A DNA stretch of 14,945 nucleotides from CAYQAJ01 sp964415245 (GCA_964415245.1 CAYQAJ010000112.1:1-14945); one strand, 5' to 3'; positions 1 through 7,835 are shown, numbered from the stretch's first letter. Made by a program: numbers and translations. Notes: a model not told the origin generated them from the letters alone.

Positions 1-25
1 AAAATGTGCCTGTCCCCTTCTCCGG
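1..25. repeat. Edge copy of a dispersed CCTGTCCCC-type repeat
   Basis: Positions 6-24 match positions 8207-8225 at 17 of 19 bases around the core CCTGTCCCC...TCTCCG. The second copy is the 3' part of a palindromic element lying inside the nucleotidyltransferase gene. Motifs with a GGGGACAGGCAC core are, as I recall, abundant and dispersed in planctomycete genomes and behave like REP/MITE sequences. This copy is cut by the window edge, so its left boundary and any partner arm cannot be seen. The rest of 26-108 holds no gene I can support. Confidence 0.5.
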
Positions 26-108
26 ACGGTTTCAGGATAACCCCTTACGCCGCACTTCGCACCGCCCGCCAGCCCCAAACAGGGATGCACCTCGCTAATC
101 AAAAAAGA

Positions 109-2133
109 TCAAAATAGTACGCGCGTGCGGATCGCCTCGATCAAGTCGTGCAGCCACACGTATCCGATCGAGGTTTGCCCGCAGTGAATTCTGGCTACGA
201 CGCCTGCCCCGGGCCGCAAGCGGGGAATGTCGTCCGAGTCGATCTCCACGGTGATCAGCACGCTCCCCTCGCGACCCTGCCGCGTCTCCGATGCCAGGGC
301 CACGCGCTCGATCGTTCCATAGTGCGTGACGGCCGGATCGTTTTTGAGCAGGAACGTCACCTCGAGCGCCTCGCCCCGCTGGCGCTGGGCCTCGAGCACG
401 TAGCCGATATGGCGATCGGGCACCTCCAATTCGAGCACCCACGGCCCTGAAGGATCGGCCACCGACAACAACGCCTGGCCGCGGCGAACGGGGCGGTCGG
501 CAAGGATCTGTCGAATCTCCCAGGTGAGAATCTGTCCGTCGATGGGGCTCTTTACGATCAACTGCTCGGCCTGTCGGTCCACGACGGCCAGCCGCTCGTC
601 GAGGTTCTTGCACACCTGCTCCAACTCTATCTCCCGGGCCGCAAGCAGATTGAACTGATCCTGCTCCTGCCGCGTGGTGGGAGAGGCGCCGAGGATCGCC
701 GACTTGACCGACGACAATTGTTCCTGGGCCGTTTGCCTTTCGCCCAAGAGTCGCGTCCGCTCGAAGTCGAGCTCCGCGTTGGTAAGCTCCAAGATCGGTT
801 CGCCCTTGTGCACGTCGGCACCCTGGCGGTCGACGTGAAGCTGCTCGACGATTCCGTCCGCCGGGGCGAACAGGTGGTGCCGCAATTGCGGCTGCAACTG
901 GCCCGACGCCGAAACAGTGAACTCGCCCGGCACCATCACCAGCGCAACGACCCCGGCCGCGACAACCAGCGCCGCAGCCGCAACCAAGAACACGCGGCGG
1001 CTGAAGATCAGCCAACTCAGCGCCGCAAACCACCTCTGAAGCGGAACGAGCGTCGCGCGGCGATAGGCAAGCGCTTTGTCGAGCGCCGCGGCGCCGTGGC
1101 GGGCGGCGATCTCGGCGCGTTCCCGATCTTGTGATTCGTCTCCCTCCGCGCCGAATCGCTCGATCACCAAAGCGCCGATGATACGGTGCCGTCGCTTCAC
1201 CCCCGGCCGCCTTTCCGGAGAGTGCAGGGGAAGCACGGCGATGCTCCGCACGTGGGCCAGATCGAGATACTGGTGCAGCGGCTCTTCGATCTGCGGCGGC
1301 CGCGGCTGGCCCGGCCCGCCATACCACAGAGGCTCGTCGACCGACAGCACCGCCCGGCCGAGTCGCTGCAAACACGCAACCGCGTTACTGCGTCGATCGA
1401 CCGAATCCGCGCCGCTGATCGCCCGAACGCGGCACCGCCGCCCGGTGCCTAAGATCACGCTCGCGCGATCGCAGCCGATGAGCCGGCGCGCCTCGTTGGC
1501 CAAGGCATAGACGGTTGCCTCCAGATTGAGGCCGGAGTGCACGGTCTCGACGAACTGGTCGAAGCGGCTCCAAGTCGACTGCCGCTCTTGCAGTCGGCGA
1601 AGCTGGTGGTGGCGAAGATGGTCGGATGCTAGCTCCGCCAGTCCCTCGAGCAATTGCAAACAGTGACGCTGTGCCGCCGGCGACATTCCGTCGCGGGGCA
1701 GTAGTTCCAGAACCCCTGAGGCCCCGTCGGGACCCAATAGCGGGCACACCAGCAACAGCGAATTGGTGGGGTTTGCCGCTTCGCCGTCGTGCGACACGTA
1801 ACCCGCTGGCACAGCCCGCGGCTGCCCTTCCAGGAGCACGTTATCCAACAGCCGCAAGTGCGTCGGTGCCGCGGGACCTTCCGATCCCCAGGGATCGGCG
1901 GCGGCCCGGGCGTTCACTTCCATTCGCAAGGGTGCGTCGGGCGTCGCTTTGAGCCAGACCACGCCACCGACCGCAGTCAGGGCGCGGACCGTGCGCCCCA
2001 TCAACTCGGTGAAGAATTCGCGAGTCGAAAGGTCGGTCGACGAGAGCCGCGCGATCTCCTCTACGACTCCCTCAATCTCCTGCCACGTCTGTTCCGTGAC
2101 GGCTTGTTCGGTCGCTCGCCCGTGTTGCGCCAT
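109..2133 (-). CDS. GAF-domain / HlyD-type membrane fusion protein (efflux adaptor)
   Basis: Predicted 674-residue protein that joins a cytoplasmic sensing half to a periplasmic adaptor half. Residues about 25-170 look like a degenerate GAF domain and 195-350 like a second GAF (GLNLEATVYALANEARRLIG, CDRASVIL, ending IIGALVIERF). One transmembrane segment lies at about 380-401. Next comes a biotinyl-lipoyl half-motif (APADGIVEQLHV...GEPILEL, 422-450), a coiled-coil hairpin (453-525), the returning lipoyl half (VKSPIDGQIL...RGQALLSVAD, 528-560) and a beta-barrel to about 650. That order is typical of HlyD/AcrA adaptors, which link an inner-membrane transporter to TolC; a TolC gene lies divergently next door. 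GAF domains in the adaptor suggest ligand-dependent control, which is inference. The ATG at 2133 is preferred over an open extension to 2310 because a good promoter sits immediately upstream and the extension is low-complexity without a domain. Stop TGA at 111-109. No Shine-Dalgarno is visible. Confidence 0.85.
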   Translation of the reverse strand: MAQHGRATEQAVTEQTWQEIEGVVEEIARLSSTDLSTREFFTELMGRTVRALTAVGGVVWLKATPDAPLRMEVNARAAADPWGSEGPAAPTHLRLLDNVLLEGQPRAVPAGYVSHDGEAANPTNSLLLVCPLLGPDGASGVLELLPRDGMSPAAQRHCLQLLEGLAELASDHLRHHQLRRLQERQSTWSRFDQFVETVHSGLNLEATVYALANEARRLIGCDRASVILGTGRRCRVRAISGADSVDRRSNAVACLQRLGRAVLSVDEPLWYGGPGQPRPPQIEEPLHQYLDLAHVRSIAVLPLHSPERRPGVKRRHRIIGALVIERFGAEGDESQDRERAEIAARHGAAALDKALAYRRATLVPLQRWFAALSWLIFSRRVFLVAAAALVVAAGVVALVMVPGEFTVSASGQLQPQLRHHLFAPADGIVEQLHVDRQGADVHKGEPILELTNAELDFERTRLLGERQTAQEQLSSVKSAILGASPTTRQEQDQFNLLAAREIELEQVCKNLDERLAVVDRQAEQLIVKSPIDGQILTWEIRQILADRPVRRGQALLSVADPSGPWVLELEVPDRHIGYVLEAQRQRGEALEVTFLLKNDPAVTHYGTIERVALASETRQGREGSVLITVEIDSDDIPRLRPGAGVVARIHCGQTSIGYVWLHDLIEAIRTRVLF

Positions 2134-2142
2134 AGTTGATGC

Positions 2143-2172
2143 AGTATACCTTTTGCCCAGCCGCCTTGTCAT
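2143..2172 (-). promoter_or_regulatory. Sigma-70-like promoter of the GAF-HlyD gene, almost leaderless
   Basis: On the minus strand ATGACA (2172-2167) and TATACT (2148-2143) are separated by 18 nt, each matching 5 of 6 consensus bases. Transcription would start near 2136, only a few bases before the ATG at 2133, which explains the absence of a ribosome binding site and argues against the longer reading frame. Confidence 0.5.
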
Positions 2173-2474
2173 AACCCCATGGCGGGCCAAGGATTTTCGC
2201 GCGGGAGCACCCAAGTAGGTCCCGTCTGCCGGACGGGACCGGAAGCAGCTCGGACAGCCGCGCGACAGACATATCGAGAGCGCGGTGGTGACATCTATAT
2301 CTACTGCCATTTCACTGCTGTCGTGGCGGCCGCATGCGGTGCTGTCACGGAGGGTCCATCGCGCTCGGTGCCTGGCAAAGTCTAACGGTTCGATGAATTG
2401 TCCGATTTCTTAGGGTTGTGCCAAGAATAACGTCTGTTACGGCCAGCTTCCTGCCGATGAATTACCAGCAGTAT

Positions 2475-2504
2475 GGGGGTCGTGGTCCCCCTTTTTGGGC
2501 CACG
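2475..2504 (+). terminator. Terminator-like hairpin with T tract, plus an overlapping alternative hairpin
   Basis: GGGGG (2475-2479) can pair with CCCCC (2487-2491) around a 7-base loop, followed directly by TTTTT (2492-2496), the layout of a short intrinsic terminator. CGTGGTCC (2481-2488) can instead pair with GGGCCACG (2497-2504), giving 8 pairs including one G-T. The two folds share bases and exclude each other. The element lies about 250 bases before the TolC start, with no gene upstream on this strand. The stem is only 5 bp, so this is a candidate only. Confidence 0.35.
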
Positions 2505-2749
2505 CTGCGCCCACAAATACGACGGAGGCAGGCGTGCGTTCCGTCCCCTCGACACGTCGAGCGGTCGCCGGCCGATGCAGCACGCTCGGGCGGATCGTTC
2601 AACCCACCGGCAACGCCGTGTCGGCCGGAAGCGCGACTTCCGCCGAACCGGCCGCGTCGGGTGCGGTGCGAGTCGTCGATGGGGTGGTTGGTCACGAGGC
2701 AGATCGCGCGAGTGCGCCAACGCGGCGCGTACGACCAGGACGGTCAGCG

Positions 2750-5296
2750 ATGAACTTTGTGCAGCGGTGGGCGATCGGCTTGTCGGTAGCTACGGCGCTA
2801 CTGGTGTCGGGTTGCTCCCTGTACCGGTTCGAGCGCGAGCCGGTGTTCCACGACGACGGCGCAGCGGCCGACTACGCCACCGTGTCCACCGAGATCGAGT
2901 ACCCCGACGTCGACGCCCCGGTAAGCGAGTCCCAAGACACGCCACCGCCACTGACGCTCGACGACTTCCAGTCGATCGAGTATTGGGATCTCGACCTGCA
3001 AACCGCGGTGCACTTGGCACTGGCCAACTCAACGACCTTGCGCGATCTCGGTGGCTTGATTCTGCAAACGCCCGAGGCTATGTCCACGGTTCACGATCCG
3101 GCCATCGTCGATACCGATCCGCGGTTTGGCGTCGACGCTGCTCTGAGCGCCTTCGACGCCTCGTTCACGGCCAACGCCTTCTTCGAAAAGAACGACCGGC
3201 AGATCAACAACGAGTTCTTCGGCGGCGGCACCCGCACGCTGAAGCAGGACCTGGCCTCGTTTGATTTCGCACTCAGTAAGCGGGCGGCAACCGGCACGCA
3301 GTTCACTGCGCGAAAACTGATCGACTACGACTTCAACAACGCGCCGGGCAACGCCTTTCCCAGTGTGTGGACGGTGTTTCTCGACGCCGAGGTTCGCCAT
3401 CCCCTGATGCAGGGAGGAGGCATTGAGTACAACCGCATCGCCGGCCCGGGCGCTACTCCCGGCAACGTCAACGGCGTGCTCATTGCCCGCGTCAACACCG
3501 ACATAAACATCGCCGAGTTCGAGACCGGCGTGCGTAATCTCGTCAGCGACGTGGAGAACGCCTACTGGGAGCTGTACTTCGCCTACCGCGACCTCGACGC
3601 CAAAATTTCGGCACGCAACCGAGCGCTCGAAACCTGGCGCCGCATTCATGCCCTGTACGAAACAGGGCGCCGCGGCGGTGAGGCCGAAAAGGAAGCGCAG
3701 GCCCGCGAACAGTACTACCGCCTCGAAGAGGAGGTGCAGACCGCCCTCGGGGGTACCGTCATCGAGAAGACGCGCTCCAACACCTTCCGCGGCGTGGGCG
3801 GCGTGCAGCCCAACGAGCGGCGCCTGAGGCTCATCGCCGGTCTGCCGATCAGCGACGGAAAGCTCATTCGTCCCTCCACCGAGCCGACCATGGCCCGCGT
3901 GACGTTCGACTGGGACGAAGTGCTGTTCGAGGCCATTCGGCGACGAAGCGAGCTGCGCCGCCAGCAGTGGATCATCAAGCGCGGCGAGCTGGAGCTGATC
4001 GCGGCGCGGAACTTCCTTTTGCCCAAGCTCGACGCCATCGGCCGGTATCGCTGGCGCGGCTTCGGCCGCGACCTGATCGATCCCGATCCCGAGCCCGTGC
4101 AGTTCGACAACGCCTACGCCGATCTGGTCACCGGCGACTTTCAGGAATGGCAGCTCGGAGTCGAAATGGAGCTCCCCATCGGCTTCCGCCAGGGTCACGC
4201 CGCCGTCCGCAACGCCGAGCTGCTGCTGGCTCGCGAACGGGCGATCCTGGAAGAGCAGGAGCACGAAGTCACGCACGACCTGAGCAGCGCCTGGGCCGAC
4301 AAGGAACGAGCCTATGTCGTCACCCAGACCAACTACAACCGCCGACTCGCCGCGCGGCAGCAGCTCGCCGCGCTGGAAGCGGTGTACGAAGACGCCGACG
4401 AGAACGAGAAGGCCCGACTCCTCGATCTCTTGCTCGACGCCCAACGCCGCCTGGCCGACGCCGAGAGCCGCTTCTATCGCTCGTTGGTCGAGTACACGCT
4501 CTCCATCAAGCAGATGCACTACCAGAAGGGATCGCTGCTGGACTACAACGGCATCTACCTCTCCGAAGGCGCGTGGCCCGACAAGGCCTACCACGACGCG
4601 AACCAGCGCGAACGACTCCGCCGCAACCCGTGGAAGCTTTCCGACTACCTCCTCCACGAGGTCCCAGTCGTCAGCCGCGGATCGCACCCGCCCGACGTGG
4701 TGTCGGGAGGCATGCTCGACGAGGACACCAATATCAAGGGGGCGGAGCACTTCGACTCGCTCCCGCCCGGCGGTTTCGATCGCACCGATCTGCAGCATGG
4801 CAGCGACGAAGGGCCCGATCCTGACGCGGAAGCTCGGCGGCGCGAAGCGATCGACGCCCAACTGCTGAAGCATGGCGCCCCTGCGATGCCGCCGGATGGG
4901 CAACCGCTACAGCACACCTCCTCCGCGCCGTCGTCGCGTAACCAGCCATTGCCGTANNNNNNNNNNNNNNNNNNNNNNNNNNNNNNNNNNNNNNNNNNNN
5001 NNNNNNNNNNNNNNNNNNNNNNNNNNNNNNNNNNNNNNNNNNNNNNNNNNNNNNNNGCGCCACCGTCGGGTAGCCAGCCCTTGCGGTACGACGCCTCCGC
5101 GCCGCCCTACGTCGGTCGTGGCGAAAGTGCCGGTCCGGCTCCCGTGCGAACCGATGGCATGTACTTCTCCGGCGCGGCATCGCAGCAGGGAAGAACCCTC
5201 ATCGGGCCCGACGAAATGCCCGCGGGCGGTTTCGATTCGGCCGCTCCCTCGGGCGCAACCGGCGTCGCGAATCGGCCCACTCCGGCGCTGCGGTAA
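2750..5296 (+). CDS. TolC-family outer membrane efflux lipoprotein with repetitive C-terminal tail
   Basis: Predicted outer-membrane channel partner of the HlyD-type adaptor, about 848 residues as assembled (E. coli TolC has about 490). The ATG at 2750 begins a lipoprotein signal: MNFVQRW, a hydrophobic stretch, then the lipobox VSGC with Cys22. An in-frame opening to 2495 lacks any domain and would bury this signal, so 2750 is chosen. The TolC-like region runs from about residue 85 (LDLQTAVHLALANS) to about 610. It contains the long helical stretches expected of the alpha-barrel (VENAYWELYFAYRDLDAK; LLLARERAILEEQEHEV; LLDLLLDAQRRLADAESRFY). The tail is Pro/Ser/Gln-rich with imperfect repeats (SAPSSRNQPLP; APPSGSQPLRY), and a GGFD motif occurs on both sides of the gap. 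The assembly gap at 4957-5056 falls in this tail, so the true length and frame continuity are unproven. Stop TAA at 5294. Confidence 0.85.
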   Translation: MNFVQRWAIGLSVATALLVSGCSLYRFEREPVFHDDGAAADYATVSTEIEYPDVDAPVSESQDTPPPLTLDDFQSIEYWDLDLQTAVHLALANSTTLRDLGGLILQTPEAMSTVHDPAIVDTDPRFGVDAALSAFDASFTANAFFEKNDRQINNEFFGGGTRTLKQDLASFDFALSKRAATGTQFTARKLIDYDFNNAPGNAFPSVWTVFLDAEVRHPLMQGGGIEYNRIAGPGATPGNVNGVLIARVNTDINIAEFETGVRNLVSDVENAYWELYFAYRDLDAKISARNRALETWRRIHALYETGRRGGEAEKEAQAREQYYRLEEEVQTALGGTVIEKTRSNTFRGVGGVQPNERRLRLIAGLPISDGKLIRPSTEPTMARVTFDWDEVLFEAIRRRSELRRQQWIIKRGELELIAARNFLLPKLDAIGRYRWRGFGRDLIDPDPEPVQFDNAYADLVTGDFQEWQLGVEMELPIGFRQGHAAVRNAELLLARERAILEEQEHEVTHDLSSAWADKERAYVVTQTNYNRRLAARQQLAALEAVYEDADENEKARLLDLLLDAQRRLADAESRFYRSLVEYTLSIKQMHYQKGSLLDYNGIYLSEGAWPDKAYHDANQRERLRRNPWKLSDYLLHEVPVVSRGSHPPDVVSGGMLDEDTNIKGAEHFDSLPPGGFDRTDLQHGSDEGPDPDAEARRREAIDAQLLKHGAPAMPPDGQPLQHTSSAPSSRNQPLPXXXXXXXXXXXXXXXXXXXXXXXXXXXXXXXXXXAPPSGSQPLRYDASAPPYVGRGESAGPAPVRTDGMYFSGAASQQGRTLIGPDEMPAGGFDSAAPSGATGVANRPTPALR
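4957..5056. other. Assembly gap (100 N) inside a tandem-repeat region
   Basis: Exactly 100 N, the usual placeholder for a gap of unknown size. The sequences before (4920-4956) and after (5057-5110) encode related units: SAPSSRNQPLP on the left, APPSGSQPLRY and SAPP on the right. Collapse of a tandem repeat is the likely cause. Confidence 0.95.
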
Positions 5297-5464
5297 TCGC
5301 GCTCTCGCGACTGCCCGAGCCTGACTTCTTACGCGAGGCGCTCGTTCTCGAGCAAAGTTTCCCCGCCAGGTCCGCGCTCGATTCCAACCACGCCGCCTCA
5401 CGTGTCGAGTCGTTGCGCACGACAGGCGCATCGTTCGCTTGTTTCGATGGCCCACTCCCCCGCG

Positions 5465-5470
5465 TACAAT
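5465..5470 (+). promoter_or_regulatory. Possible -10 element (TACAAT) of the kinase gene
   Basis: TACAAT matches 5 of 6 bases of a -10 box and lies 61 bases before the kinase ATG. No convincing -35 is seen at 16-18 bases upstream (TTTCGA at 5442). The TolC stop to kinase start distance is 235 bases, so an independent promoter is expected here. Confidence 0.3.
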
Positions 5471-5486
5471 ACGCACTTGGCTGGCG

Positions 5487-5519
5487 CCGCCATTTCGCCG
5501 CCACTTCGCCACCACTTTG
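5487..5519 (+). repeat. Three tandem 11-bp direct repeats in the kinase leader
   Basis: Three consecutive 11-base units, CCGCCATTTCG, CCGCCACTTCG and CCACCACTTTG, lie between the putative -10 box and the kinase ATG. The period equals about one DNA helical turn and is not a multiple of three, which fits a non-coding role better than a coding one. A binding site for a regulator is possible but unproven. Confidence 0.6.
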
Positions 5520-5531
5520 CAGGCTCGCGAC

Positions 5532-7412
5532 ATGATCGGGCAAACCGTAGGTCCGTACCGCCTGAATCGCGTGCTGGGACGCGGCGGCATGGGAACGGTC
5601 TATGCGGCCGTACACGAAGAGACGGGCGAAGTTGCCGCGGTCAAGCTGCTATCTCCCGCGTCGGCCGCCGACTCCCATTTTCGCGAGCGCTTTCTGTCCG
5701 AGGTCGAGGCGCTCAAGATGCTCAGGCATCCCCACATCGTCGAGATGTTCGCTTACGGCGACCACGACGGACAGCTCTACTACGCGATGGAGCTGCTCTC
5801 CGGCCGCAGCTTGCAGGACGAGCTGCGCGAGGGCCGACGTTTCGACTGGCGCGAGGTGGTCGAGATCGGCATCCAGGTTTGCTCCGCGCTCAAGCACGCG
5901 CACGATCGTGGCGTGATCCATCGCGACCTGAAGCCGGCCAACCTGCTGCGCGACGAGCAGCAGCAGGTGAAGCTGTCGGACTTCGGCATCGCCCGACTCT
6001 TCACCGCCACGCACCTCACGGCCGAGGGAGCCATGGTGGGTACGGCCGACTACATGTCGCCCGAACAGGCCGAGGGGCGTGCCGCCTCCGCCCGCAGCGA
6101 CCTGTATAGCCTGGCGTGCGTTCTCTACGCGCTGTTGGCCCGCCGGCCGCCTTTCGTGTGCCGTTCGGTGGCCGAGGCCGTGCACCGCGTTCGTTATGAA
6201 ACGCCGGAGCCCGTGACGGCCTTCGCCCCCAACACTCCGCGCGAGCTGGACCAACTGCTGCAGCGCCTGCTGCGGAAAGACCCGCAGCAACGCATCGCCA
6301 CGGCCCAGGCGCTGGCCAACCGTCTGGGCGAAGTGCTGGAATTGGCCCCTTCCGCCGATCTGCCGAGTCCCGCGGGACCCGACAAAGCATCGAGCGACGC
6401 GCAGCCAGGCGACGGTGACAAGATGCCCGACGGTAACAAGGTGCCCGACGGTGACAAGATGCCCGACGGTGTGCCCACCGATGCGACCGTCGATTTCGGG
6501 AGCGACATTCACACCAAGGACTCGGGCACCTTGCGCACGTCCGACTCGGGCGGATCGCCGTCTGGCTCGGGTGCGTCGCCGACCGACTCCGACGCATCGC
6601 TATCCGACTCGGGCGCATCGCCGCAGTCGGCCGTCACGGTGGTCTCCCCGTCTGGCGGCGGTCCATCGCAGCGCTGGCACGTAGACTCGATCGAAAGGCC
6701 GCAGCTCGGCGCAGCCGAAGACCATTACGAAAACGACCCAAATCGAATCGTCAAGCTCGCGGGGCTCGTGGTCGCCGCGGCGATGATCGTGGCGGTGGTC
6801 GTTTACCTCGCCTGGCCCACGTCGGCCGACACGCTCTATGAGCGAATCCGCACCGCCGCTGAATCCGGCGAGACCGCGCCGCTGTTGGAGCGACAGGAGG
6901 ACATGGAACAATTCCTCGATCGCTTCGCCGACGATCCCCGCTCTGGCGAAGTACGAGGCTATCTCGACCAGGTACAACTCTATCGCGATCAGCGCAGCTT
7001 GGAGCTCCGCGCGCGATTCGGCCTTCGCGGCGAGGAGCTTGCCCCCGCGGAAAGGGCCTACTTCGAGGCCGTACAAATCAAGACGTACGATCCTGCAGCG
7101 GCCGCCGAGCGGTTTCAGGCGCTGATCGACGTGTTCGGCAATCAGGACGACGCCTCGCCCCAAACCCGGCAATGCGTGGAGTTGGCCCGGCGACAGCTCG
7201 AGCAATTGCAGACCGAATCCGATGCCGACCAACAGGCCACGCGCGACGAAATCGAGCGGCAGATCGACCGCGCCGGCGGACTCACGAAAAGCGAACCGGC
7301 CAAAGCGCGGGCCATCCTGCACGGCATCATCGTGCTCTACGGCGACAAACCGTGGGCACAAACGCAAGTCGACACGGCGCGCGAGCGCCTCTCACAACTG
7401 CATTCGCAGTGA
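5532..7412 (+). CDS. Transmembrane Hanks-type (PknB-like) serine/threonine protein kinase
   Basis: 626-residue kinase. The cytoplasmic catalytic domain occupies residues about 9-265 with all key motifs: glycine loop GRGGMGTVY (16-24), ATP-binding Lys38 in AAVKLL, HRDLKPANLL with catalytic Asp132, DFG at 150-152, and the activation-segment end GTADYMSPEQ (170-179). It should be active. A low-complexity linker follows (280-380) with three 18-base tandem units encoding DG(D/N)K(M/V)P, then an S/G/D-rich stretch. A single transmembrane helix lies at about 406-428. The C-terminal extracytoplasmic part (430-626) is helical and TPR-like, possibly a protein-binding or sensor domain. The ATG at 5532 is chosen because MIGQTVGPYRL is the usual lead-in to these kinases. 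An in-frame ATG at 5439 adds 31 unremarkable residues and would precede the candidate promoter. Substrate is unknown. Confidence 0.93.
   Translation: MIGQTVGPYRLNRVLGRGGMGTVYAAVHEETGEVAAVKLLSPASAADSHFRERFLSEVEALKMLRHPHIVEMFAYGDHDGQLYYAMELLSGRSLQDELREGRRFDWREVVEIGIQVCSALKHAHDRGVIHRDLKPANLLRDEQQQVKLSDFGIARLFTATHLTAEGAMVGTADYMSPEQAEGRAASARSDLYSLACVLYALLARRPPFVCRSVAEAVHRVRYETPEPVTAFAPNTPRELDQLLQRLLRKDPQQRIATAQALANRLGEVLELAPSADLPSPAGPDKASSDAQPGDGDKMPDGNKVPDGDKMPDGVPTDATVDFGSDIHTKDSGTLRTSDSGGSPSGSGASPTDSDASLSDSGASPQSAVTVVSPSGGGPSQRWHVDSIERPQLGAAEDHYENDPNRIVKLAGLVVAAAMIVAVVVYLAWPTSADTLYERIRTAAESGETAPLLERQEDMEQFLDRFADDPRSGEVRGYLDQVQLYRDQRSLELRARFGLRGEELAPAERAYFEAVQIKTYDPAAAAERFQALIDVFGNQDDASPQTRQCVELARRQLEQLQTESDADQQATRDEIERQIDRAGGLTKSEPAKARAILHGIIVLYGDKPWAQTQVDTARERLSQLHSQ
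6411..6476 (+). repeat. 18-bp tandem repeat encoding the kinase linker
   Basis: Three full 18-base units (6411-6428, 6429-6446, 6447-6464) and a partial one to 6476 begin with GACGGT and end with GTGCCC or ATGCCC. Units 1 and 3 are identical and unit 2 differs at two bases. The period keeps the reading frame, so copy number could vary without inactivating the kinase. Confidence 0.85.
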
Positions 7413-7552
7413 TGAAGGAACGCGAAAAAGGGATCGACGCAATGAAGGAGTCGGGAGTCTTTGTCGCGAAACACCCTGCGGCCCGCTGGGGTCAAAGATT
7501 TCCGATCCCTTCCTTACATCGCAACACCTCATCACTGCTCTTCTCCGGGTAG

Positions 7553-7592
7553 AGAGTGAGGGTGAGGGCGACAGTGAGGGCGAGGGTGAGAG
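7553..7592 (+). repeat. GTGAGGG-type short tandem repeat
   Basis: A purine-rich strand made of GTGAGGGTGAGGGCGA-like units followed by GTGAGGGCGAGGGTGA. Similar CCCTCACCC-type tracts are common between genes in planctomycetes, as I recall. Confidence 0.6.
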
Positions 7593-7600
7593 CTGATTCG

Positions 7601-7686
7601 CAGTGGCGTGCCACTGGCCAGTCCGCCTTCGGTGGATCGGCCAGTGCAATCCGTTAAGTGCCACTGGCAAGCGAAGTCGGCCAGTG
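7601..7686. repeat. Two CACTGGC...GCCAGTG hairpin units
   Basis: Unit 1 pairs CACTGGCC (7612-7619) with GGCCAGTG (7639-7646). Unit 2 pairs CACTGGC (7662-7668) with GCCAGTG (7680-7686). Both units begin with GTGCCACTGGC, suggesting a duplicated REP-like element. Function unknown. Confidence 0.65.
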
Positions 7687-7695
7687 CGCCCCGTC

Positions 7696-7715
7696 ATTCC
7701 CGCGCAGGCGGGAAT
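7696..7715. repeat. ATTCCCGC/GCGGGAAT palindromic repeat
   Basis: A perfect 8-bp stem, ATTCCCGC (7696-7703) and GCGGGAAT (7708-7715), with a GCAG loop, flanked by GTC and CCAG. This is the widespread 'GTCATTCCCGCG...CGGGAATCCAG' interspersed repeat seen in many bacteria. Confidence 0.75.
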
Positions 7716-7835
7716 CCAGTCCGTCCGTCCATAGATAGCCGCCACATGGATGTGGCGGTCGCGGAACCCAACGCACCGTCCGCGCGGACACAAAGGCGCG
7801 ACGACGCCTCCGTCGCGTCGGGAATCGCCGTCGGC

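Larger units (their letters stand above)
2134..2749. other. Divergent intergenic region between the HlyD and TolC genes
   Basis: A 616-base stretch with no gene I can support. Frames are open through parts of it, including the TolC frame from 2495, but the translations are arginine/alanine-rich without domains. It contains the promoter of the minus-strand gene at its left end and a terminator-like hairpin at 2475-2496. No clear TolC promoter was found, so the leader could be long. Confidence 0.6.

Noticed and set aside
1..90. Possible partial minus-strand gene starting at GTG 90 and running off the left edge
   Set aside because: About 30 codons of Gly/Arg-rich translation over a dispersed repeat; more likely a spurious frame in repeat DNA.
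101..111. Intrinsic terminator at the end of the GAF-HlyD gene
   Set aside because: A run of T on the minus strand is present, but no stable hairpin precedes it.
95..1375. Long 426-codon open frame on the minus strand within the GAF-HlyD gene
   Set aside because: It lies in another frame of a gene with clear domains and its translation is arginine/glycine-rich without motifs, as expected for a shadow frame in GC-rich DNA.
2495..2749. N-terminal extension of the TolC protein
   Set aside because: It would place 85 low-complexity residues before a textbook lipoprotein signal peptide with lipobox VSGC.
3029..4903. 624-codon open frame on the minus strand opposite the TolC gene
   Set aside because: Antisense shadow of a well-supported TolC coding region; no domain, and length is explained by codon bias.
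7601..7715. CRISPR-like repeats
   Set aside because: Only two or three hairpins of different sequence, with irregular spacing and no spacers of constant length.
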